Shown here in pieces: positions 1 to 4,580 of a DNA stretch of 7,151 bases. The DNA is from Flavobacteriales bacterium (GTDB taxonomy: Bacteria; Bacteroidota; Bacteroidia; Flavobacteriales; UA16). The notes under the pieces are model-generated. The model was not told where the DNA came from and did no database searches. It saw only the letters and a list, made by a program, of their open reading frames with translations. The position numbers and the translations under genes were made by a program. The stretch covers positions 1-7,151 of the forward strand of contig JAURKF010000159.1 of NCBI GenBank assembly GCA_030831885.1, in the 5' to 3' direction. Each line of letters begins with the position of its first letter. The first letter of the stretch is position 1.

Positions 1-1
1 T

Positions 2-874
2 ATGGAAGCCGGAGGAAGCGTACTACTCATCCCTGCGTCTGAATGCATGCTCAACGAATATAATAATGCACTAAGCACATGGAAATGCGGAAACATATCG
101 GGGAAGGCTACCACGCCATCTCCTGTAACAACCGTAAACTATGAGCATTACATCTTCAAAGAAGCATTCCAGCGCTCATCGGGCAACATCGATTTGCCGC
201 TTGCAAATTCATATTTCAATCTTTCGCTCAGTTCAAACGCTGCGTCCGAACCTATGATGACACTCCAAAATGGCAATCCCTTTCTGGTGTCTTCCTCAAT
301 AGGTCACGGCCGATTTTATTTCTCGAGTGTTTCTCTCTCTCCTGAAGAAACCAATTTCACCCAACACGCGTTCTTCCCCGCTACGCTTGTTCGCATCGCA
401 GAGTTTTCTCAACCTGCGGCGCAACTAAGTTATACGCTTGGACGAGAGGAAGCCATCATTTTGCGCAACATTCAGCTCGCAGGCGACGAGACCTTCCGAC
501 TCACCAACGTTGTGACCAATACCGAAGTAATACCGGAACATCGCAATGCCGGGAACCAAGTAGAAGTTTATGTGCATAGTGACTTAAAGGATGCCGGTAA
601 TTACATCCTAAAAAGCGGTGATAAAGAAATGCAGCCGCTCGCCTTCAATTATAACCGAGTAGAATCCTACAACGAAACCATGTCGATCGATGCTTTTGAA
701 AATGCTCTAAAAGAGAAAAGCCTCACCAATTGGTCTGTATTGGAGGGCGATACAGAAGCAGTATCTGCGGGCGCTACCTCAATAGAGAACGGACAAAAAT
801 TCTGGTTAAGCCTCATCGTATGGGCACTCATATTTCTGGCGATTGAAATTCTGCTTATCAAATTCTGGCGTTGA
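2..874 (+). CDS. BatA-like membrane protein, C-terminal part (5' end outside window)
   Basis: Only the last 290 or so residues are present. The frame is open from the left edge and the Met at base 2 sits inside a folded domain (EAGGSVLLIP, a beta-strand typical of a glutamine-amidotransferase/VWA-like fold), so it is not taken as the true start. Segments such as NIDLPLANSYFNL, LQNGNPFLV, GHGRFYFSSVSL and the FTQHAFFPATLVRIA stretch resemble the Bacteroidota proteins that begin with a BatA-type double transmembrane domain and are usually around 700 residues. Residues 266-290 form one hydrophobic helix ending KFWR, a single membrane anchor at the extreme C-terminus; the bulk before it is probably periplasmic. 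The family is found widely but its function is not established; a link to the Bat (aerotolerance) proteins rests on the N-terminal domain, which is not visible here. Family assignment is from remembered sequence patterns, so moderate confidence in name, high in being a real gene. Confidence 0.8.
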   Translation: MEAGGSVLLIPASECMLNEYNNALSTWKCGNISGKATTPSPVTTVNYEHYIFKEAFQRSSGNIDLPLANSYFNLSLSSNAASEPMMTLQNGNPFLVSSSIGHGRFYFSSVSLSPEETNFTQHAFFPATLVRIAEFSQPAAQLSYTLGREEAIILRNIQLAGDETFRLTNVVTNTEVIPEHRNAGNQVEVYVHSDLKDAGNYILKSGDKEMQPLAFNYNRVESYNETMSIDAFENALKEKSLTNWSVLEGDTEAVSAGATSIENGQKFWLSLIVWALIFLAIEILLIKFWR

Positions 875-906
875 CAACTGCTGTTTTTGACATGCTTTCA
901 TGAAGA

Positions 907-935
907 TTGTGTCGCTTTAAATAAATGTATCTTCG
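907..935 (+). promoter_or_regulatory. Candidate Bacteroidota-type promoter for the aminotransferase gene
   Basis: TTG at 907-909 is followed after 18 bases by TATCTTCG at 928-935, one mismatch from the Bacteroidota -7 consensus TAnnTTTG, with spacing inside the range known for that group. A start about 7 bases downstream would give a leader of roughly 18 bases, A-rich (TTAAAAACTT at 941-950), before the ATG at 960. No Shine-Dalgarno sequence is seen, as usual in this phylum. Pattern match only. Confidence 0.45.
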
Positions 936-959
936 GCGCATTAAAAACTTGAAATACGT

Positions 960-2096
960 ATGATGAATATTCCCATGGTCGACCTCAAGACCCAGTACCA
1001 TCGTGTGAAAGATGAAATAGACCGAGCCATTCTGGATGTAATGGAAAACACAGCTTTCATCAATGGTCCTGCCGTAAAAGAATTTCAGACTGCATTGGAA
1101 AAATACATGGGAGTGAAACACGTCATTCCATGCGCCAATGGGACCGATGCACTGCAGATTGCCATGATGGCACTCGACCTAAAGCCGGGCGACGAAGTAA
1201 TCACCACTTCTTTCACATTCGTTGCAACCGTCGAAGTAATTGCGTTGTTGCAACTAACGCCGGTTCTGGTGGATGCTTTGCCGGGCACGTACAACATAGA
1301 TCCTGCAGCACTCGAAAAGGCCATTACTCCGAAAACCAAAGCCATCGTGCCGGTTCATTTGTTTGGCCAGTGCGCCGATATGGAATCGATCATGGCCATT
1401 GCAAAGAAACACAACTTGTTTGTGATTGAAGACAACTGTCAGGCAATCGGTGCTTACTATACATTCAACGATGGCACGCGCAAGCAAGCCGGAACCATGG
1501 GACACATTGGCACCACCAGTTTCTTCCCTTCGAAGAATCTGGGTTGTTATGGGGATGGTGGTGCTATGTTCACCAACGACGATGCCCTCGCCGAGAAGTT
1601 ACGCATGGTCTCGAACCATGGCATGAAGGTGAGATACTATCACGACAGTATCGGAGTGAATTCACGCCTCGACACGATGCAGGCTGCTGTTCTCAACGTA
1701 AAACTTGCCCACCTCGACGAATACATAGCCAATCGGCAGCGTGCGGCTGCTTATTATGATAAGGCTTTTGCAAATCACCCGAAACTTACCATCCCCGCTC
1801 GCGATTCGAAAAGCACCCACGTGTTTCATCAATACACACTTGTGTTGAACGACATCGACAGAGCTGCACTGCAAGCCAAATTGCAAGAGAAAGGAATTGC
1901 TTCTATGGTGTATTATCCCGTGCCCATGCACATGCAAAAAGCTTACACTGACCCACGTTATAAAGAAGGTGACTTCCCCATTACCGAAGAACTCTCTCGC
2001 AAGGTTATGTCGCTGCCCATGCATACGGAACTTACCGAAGAGCAGTTGGAGTATATTGTTAATGGCGTGATTGAAGGGGTAAGCGATAAGGTTTAA
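960..2096 (+). CDS. DegT/DnrJ/EryC1/StrS family PLP-dependent sugar aminotransferase (WbpE-like)
   Basis: A complete 378-residue cytoplasmic fold-type I aminotransferase. Members transfer an amino group, usually from glutamate, to a keto-sugar nucleotide to give an aminosugar for O-antigen, capsule or glycan synthesis. Family signatures in order: CANGTDALQI (58-67, cofactor phosphate contact), GDEVITTSFTFVAT (77-90), VPVHLFGQCAD (130-140), IEDNCQAIGA (156-165, Asp158 expected to contact the pyridine nitrogen), SFFPSKNLGCYGDGGA (187-202, Lys192 being the expected Schiff-base lysine) and GVNSRLDTMQAAVL (232-245). The pattern GQCAD plus SFFPSK.LGCYGDGGA.FTNDD is very like WbpE, which aminates the 3-keto intermediate of UDP-GlcNAc3NAcA; that exact substrate is inference. 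Two adjacent ATGs (960, 963) could start it; 963 gives MNIPMVDLKTQY, like relatives. The last residues (EGVSDKV) and the stop lie in a heptad repeat (2076-2103). No other aminosugar gene is in view. Confidence 0.93.
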   Translation: MMNIPMVDLKTQYHRVKDEIDRAILDVMENTAFINGPAVKEFQTALEKYMGVKHVIPCANGTDALQIAMMALDLKPGDEVITTSFTFVATVEVIALLQLTPVLVDALPGTYNIDPAALEKAITPKTKAIVPVHLFGQCADMESIMAIAKKHNLFVIEDNCQAIGAYYTFNDGTRKQAGTMGHIGTTSFFPSKNLGCYGDGGAMFTNDDALAEKLRMVSNHGMKVRYYHDSIGVNSRLDTMQAAVLNVKLAHLDEYIANRQRAAAYYDKAFANHPKLTIPARDSKSTHVFHQYTLVLNDIDRAALQAKLQEKGIASMVYYPVPMHMQKAYTDPRYKEGDFPITEELSRKVMSLPMHTELTEEQLEYIVNGVIEGVSDKV

Positions 2097-2103
2097 GGTA
2101 GTA
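2076..2103 (+). repeat. Degenerate G-rich heptad array overlapping the aminotransferase 3' end
   Basis: Four in-phase 7-base units: GGGGTAA (2076-2082), GCGATAA (2083-2089), GGTTTAA (2090-2096, its TAA is the gene's stop codon) and GGTAGTA (2097-2103). The segment 2068-2091 matches 4439-4462 at 22 of 24 bases, and the latter also spans a stop codon. The G-rich units face C-rich units of the same repeat at 2115-2163 in inverted orientation. An imperfect stem is possible: GGTTTAAGG (2090-2098) with CCTTTTACC (2113-2121), with two T-T mismatches. Confidence 0.7.
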
Positions 2104-2114
2104 TACTTTTTGCC

Positions 2115-2163
2115 TTTTACCCTTTACCTTACACCTCGAACCCCGTAACTCACCCCTCACCCC
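2115..2163 (-). repeat. Inverted heptad array filling the leader of the ABC ATPase gene
   Basis: Seven consecutive 7-base units, reading on the plus strand TTTTACC (2115), CTTTACC (2122), TTACACC (2129), TCGAACC (2136), CCGTAAC (2143), TCACCCC (2150) and TCACCCC (2157-2163). They are the complement of the GGGGTGA/GGGGTAA unit found at 4447-4481. The last two are exact; the earlier ones are degenerate. The array ends on the base before the ATG at 2164, so the ATPase gene has no purine-rich ribosome site in its last 49 leader bases. Confidence 0.7.
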
Positions 2164-3093
2164 ATGTTCACTCTTGAAGCTCGTCATATCCATAAAGCCT
2201 ACGCAAAGCACGTCGCTCTGAACGATGTCAGTATTGCTGTCCCTGAGCGCAGTGTATTCGGATTACTCGGACCCAACGGCGCAGGCAAAACGTCGTTGAT
2301 ACGCATCATCAATCAGATTACAGGCCCGGATAAAGGCGAAGTTTTATTTTGTGGAAAACCGCTACAGCCGGGCGATGTAGAATTCATCGGGTACTTGCCT
2401 GAAGAACGCGGCCTCTACAAGAAAATGAAAGTTGGTGAGCAATGTATGTATCTCGCCCAACTCAAAGGTCTTTCTGCAAGTGAAGCGCATACGCGCCTGA
2501 AAGCTTGGTTTGAACGCTTTGAGATTAGCAACTGGTGGGATAAAAAAGTAGAAGACCTTTCGAAGGGAATGGCTCAGAAAGTACAGTTCATTACAACCGT
2601 GCTTCACAAACCGAAGCTCTTGATACTCGATGAGCCCTTCAGCGGATTCGACCCAATCAATGCAGAGCTCATCCGAGTTGAAATGCTGCGATTGAAAGAT
2701 GAAGGGGCCACCATCATTCTATCGACACACGATATGGGGAGCGTGGAATCGCTGTGCGACAACATCGCTCTCATGAATCGTTCGCAAGTAATACTCGACG
2801 GCAGCGTGAAAGAAATCAAGTCACGCTTTCGAACGCAAACGTATCGCATCGACTTCGAAGGAGCAGCGATGGATATTGGTATCGGACTGTGGACTCAATT
2901 CGAATTGCTGCGTACAGCAACCGATGAGAAAGGTGCATTCGCAGAGATCAAGCTACTCTCAGGGCGTTCAGTGAACGATTTGCTGCAAGCCCTCATTCCG
3001 CATGTTCAGATTCATGGCGTCAACGAATTGGTGCCCGATATGGAGCAGATTTTTATCCAAGCGGTCCAACAATTCAATGCAAGCCATGAATAA
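2164..3093 (+). CDS. ABC-2 type exporter, ATP-binding subunit (NatA/YhaQ-like)
   Basis: A 309-residue cytoplasmic ATPase that powers the membrane subunit encoded immediately downstream. Motifs in order: Walker A GPNGAGKT (36-43, Lys42), Q-loop region GYLPEERGLY (76-85, with Glu where many ABC proteins have Gln, normal in this subfamily), signature LSKGMAQK (132-139, a subfamily variant of LSGGQ), Walker B LLILDEP (152-158, catalytic Glu157), D-loop GFDP (161-164) and switch His189 in STHD. Residues from about 220 form the C-terminal DUF4162-like extension of NatA-type exporters. The start fits the family (MFTLEARHIHKAY) and follows a heptad repeat array with no Shine-Dalgarno sequence. Its stop overlaps the permease start by 8 bases, implying translational coupling. 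Related pairs export Na+ or other compounds, but the substrate cannot be read from the sequence. Confidence 0.95.
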   Translation: MFTLEARHIHKAYAKHVALNDVSIAVPERSVFGLLGPNGAGKTSLIRIINQITGPDKGEVLFCGKPLQPGDVEFIGYLPEERGLYKKMKVGEQCMYLAQLKGLSASEAHTRLKAWFERFEISNWWDKKVEDLSKGMAQKVQFITTVLHKPKLLILDEPFSGFDPINAELIRVEMLRLKDEGATIILSTHDMGSVESLCDNIALMNRSQVILDGSVKEIKSRFRTQTYRIDFEGAAMDIGIGLWTQFELLRTATDEKGAFAEIKLLSGRSVNDLLQALIPHVQIHGVNELVPDMEQIFIQAVQQFNASHE

Positions 3094-4441
3094 GACAATC
3101 CTCATCATACAGCGCGAATACCTGACCAAGGTTAAGAAGAAGAGCTTTCTAATCATGACTATCCTGGGGCCCATCATTTTCGGGGGTCTTATTGTTGGTG
3201 TTACATTGCTGGCGGCGAGTGATACAACGCATCATCATGTATTACTTGCCGACGATCTAGGCTACTTGCTTGAAGACGAAATTCTGACGTATCAGCAAGC
3301 CGGTGTTGATCGTCCACGATTTCACAACACCGACAAAATCACATTCGATTTTAGAAAAGGAACCGTAGATCCAAAAGAAGAACTCGCCTCTGGCATATAC
3401 ACGGCTGTAGTGCAGCTTTCTGCAGTTTCCTATACCGATGGTAAAGTCGAAATGTTTGCAGAGAAAACACCCAGCATGTCGGTTCAAAATCGAATTGCCC
3501 GCGACATTGAAGATGCAATGGAACTATATCGCGCAAAGAAGAATAACATTACCATCGAAGCATACAAGAGCATACGCCAGTCGGTCGATATAAACGTCAT
3601 CAAGCCAAGTGCCGGTGATAAAGAAGACCTCACCTCCGTAAAAGCCATGATAGGATTCGCGTTTGCAATTGTAATTTACATCTTCATCTTCTTCTATGGC
3701 ATGCAAGTTATGCGCGGTGTAATGGAAGAAAAGTCGAGCCGCATTGTAGAAGTAATTATCTCGAGTGTTAAACCCTTTCAGCTCATGATGGGAAAGATTA
3801 TTGGGATTGGCCTCGTAGGACTAACACAATTTCTCATTTGGGTTGGACTCACGGCAGCCATATCGGTATTTGGCGTGGGTGCGATGCAGAAGCAGCTTCT
3901 CGAAAAGCAAAAAGAGCAATTGGCCATGATCGACTCCACGGGCGCCATACAGGCTCAAAACATGTCTGACGATAGCGATGTCGGTGAAATGCAAACGGAA
4001 TTATTGGCTGTTTTGACTGAAGTGAATTGGGCGGACATGATTGTGTCGTTCCTTTTATTCTTCGTGTGCGGCTACATGCTGTACGGTTCTTTGTTTGCTG
4101 CCATTGGCGCCAGTGTAGATAATGAAACAGACACCCAGCAATTCATGATGCCCGTGACCTTACCACTCATTTTCGGTTACGTAGTTTCGACTATGATGAT
4201 AGAGAACCCGGAGAGCAGTATAGGCCATATTTTCGCTATCGTTCCGCTCACCTCACCTATTGTGATGATGGTTAAGACGGCCATTGGTGTCTCAATCGGA
4301 CTAAAACTATTGTCCATTACAGTGCTCGTATCCAGCATCTTTTTCTTCGTTTGGCTGGCCGGGAAAATCTACCGCGTGGGCATCTTGATGCACGGCAAAA
4401 AATCATCCTACAAGGAACTGTGGAAGTGGATCAGGTACTGA
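3086..4441 (+). CDS. ABC-2 type exporter, permease subunit (NatB/YhaP-like)
   Basis: A 451-residue inner-membrane protein that forms the channel of the exporter with the upstream ATPase. It begins MNKTILIIQREYLTKVKKKSF, the usual N-terminus of ABC-2 permeases; the ATG lies inside the ATPase stop (ATGAATAA). An in-frame ATG at 3077 would add three residues, and one at 3002 would give a 28-residue extension unlike the family. Layout by hydrophobicity: first membrane helix about 21-44, a large extracytoplasmic domain about 45-187, then helices near 188-208, 238-263, 318-341, 354-372, 381-400 and 404-426. The stretch GVMEEKSSRIVEVIISSVKP (211-230) is the conserved ABC-2 motif between helices 2 and 3. 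A charged segment of about 50 residues (267-316, rich in Gln, Glu, Asp and Lys) separates helices 3 and 4. A G-rich repeat follows the stop at once. Substrate unknown. Confidence 0.92.
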   Translation: MNKTILIIQREYLTKVKKKSFLIMTILGPIIFGGLIVGVTLLAASDTTHHHVLLADDLGYLLEDEILTYQQAGVDRPRFHNTDKITFDFRKGTVDPKEELASGIYTAVVQLSAVSYTDGKVEMFAEKTPSMSVQNRIARDIEDAMELYRAKKNNITIEAYKSIRQSVDINVIKPSAGDKEDLTSVKAMIGFAFAIVIYIFIFFYGMQVMRGVMEEKSSRIVEVIISSVKPFQLMMGKIIGIGLVGLTQFLIWVGLTAAISVFGVGAMQKQLLEKQKEQLAMIDSTGAIQAQNMSDDSDVGEMQTELLAVLTEVNWADMIVSFLLFFVCGYMLYGSLFAAIGASVDNETDTQQFMMPVTLPLIFGYVVSTMMIENPESSIGHIFAIVPLTSPIVMMVKTAIGVSIGLKLLSITVLVSSIFFFVWLAGKIYRVGILMHGKKSSYKELWKWIRY

Positions 4442-4446
4442 GTGAA

Positions 4447-4484
4447 GGGGTAAGGGATAAGGGGTGAGGGGTGAGGGGTGAGGT
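4447..4484 (+). repeat. G-rich heptad tandem repeat, G-quadruplex candidate
   Basis: Five consecutive 7-base units start six bases after the permease stop codon: GGGGTAA (4447), GGGATAA (4454) and three exact GGGGTGA copies (4461, 4468, 4475), then a partial GGT (4482-4484). Five runs of three or four G separated by loops of three or four bases satisfy the standard G-quadruplex pattern on the plus strand, so both the DNA and the 3' end of the permease mRNA could fold. The same unit occurs at 2076-2103 and, inverted, at 2115-2163. Confidence 0.85.
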
Positions 4485-4487
4485 AGC

Positions 4488-4519
4488 ACCGATGCCTGAG
4501 CGAAGCCGAAGGCAGAGGT
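4488..4519. repeat. Stem-loop with tandem G-A internal loop in the convergent gap
   Basis: ACC (4488-4490) pairs with GGT (4517-4519) and TGCCT (4493-4497) with AGGCA (4510-4514). Between the two helices GA faces GA, which can form stable tandem G-A pairs. The 12-base apical region contains GC-GAA-GC (4500-4506), a compact mini-hairpin. It resembles the CCTGAGC...GAAGG type of dispersed intergenic element seen in many bacterial genomes, from memory only. It may help end transcription from either side. Confidence 0.5.
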
Positions 4520-4552
4520 ACGAACAAAAACTAGTTAGTACCGCCATGCCGG

Positions 4553-4572
4553 CCCACGAATTCATTCGTGGG
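4553..4572. repeat. Palindrome after the helicase stop, possible terminator or dispersed repeat
   Basis: CCCACGAA (4553-4560) and TTCGTGGG (4565-4572) are perfect inverted arms around TTCA; the outer T and A of the loop can also pair, giving nine pairs. It lies 8 bases past the helicase stop codon on the minus strand and 111 bases past the permease stop. No T-run follows directly on either strand; the nearest in the helicase direction is five T at 4526-4530. It may therefore be a 3'-end stabilising hairpin, a weak bidirectional terminator or a copy of a dispersed palindromic element. Confidence 0.55.
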
Positions 4573-4580
4573 ATTCCAAA

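Noticed and set aside
858..2024. Minus-strand open frames opposite the aminotransferase
   Set aside because: Composition is Cys/His/Arg-rich in the way of reverse-frame shadows, and the plus-strand gene is fully conserved.
2104..2112. Possible promoter TACTTTTTG before the ABC ATPase gene
   Set aside because: It has three instead of two bases between TA and TTTG, and no TTG lies at the right distance upstream.
2557..2583. Non-canonical ABC signature LSKGM instead of LSGGQ
   Set aside because: This variant is normal in the NatA/YhaQ-like subfamily, so it is not a sign of inactivation.
3002..3085. Longer start for the permease at 3002
   Set aside because: The extra 28 residues overlap the ATPase gene in another frame, are not hydrophobic or conserved in type, and the MNKTILIIQREY start at 3086 matches the family.
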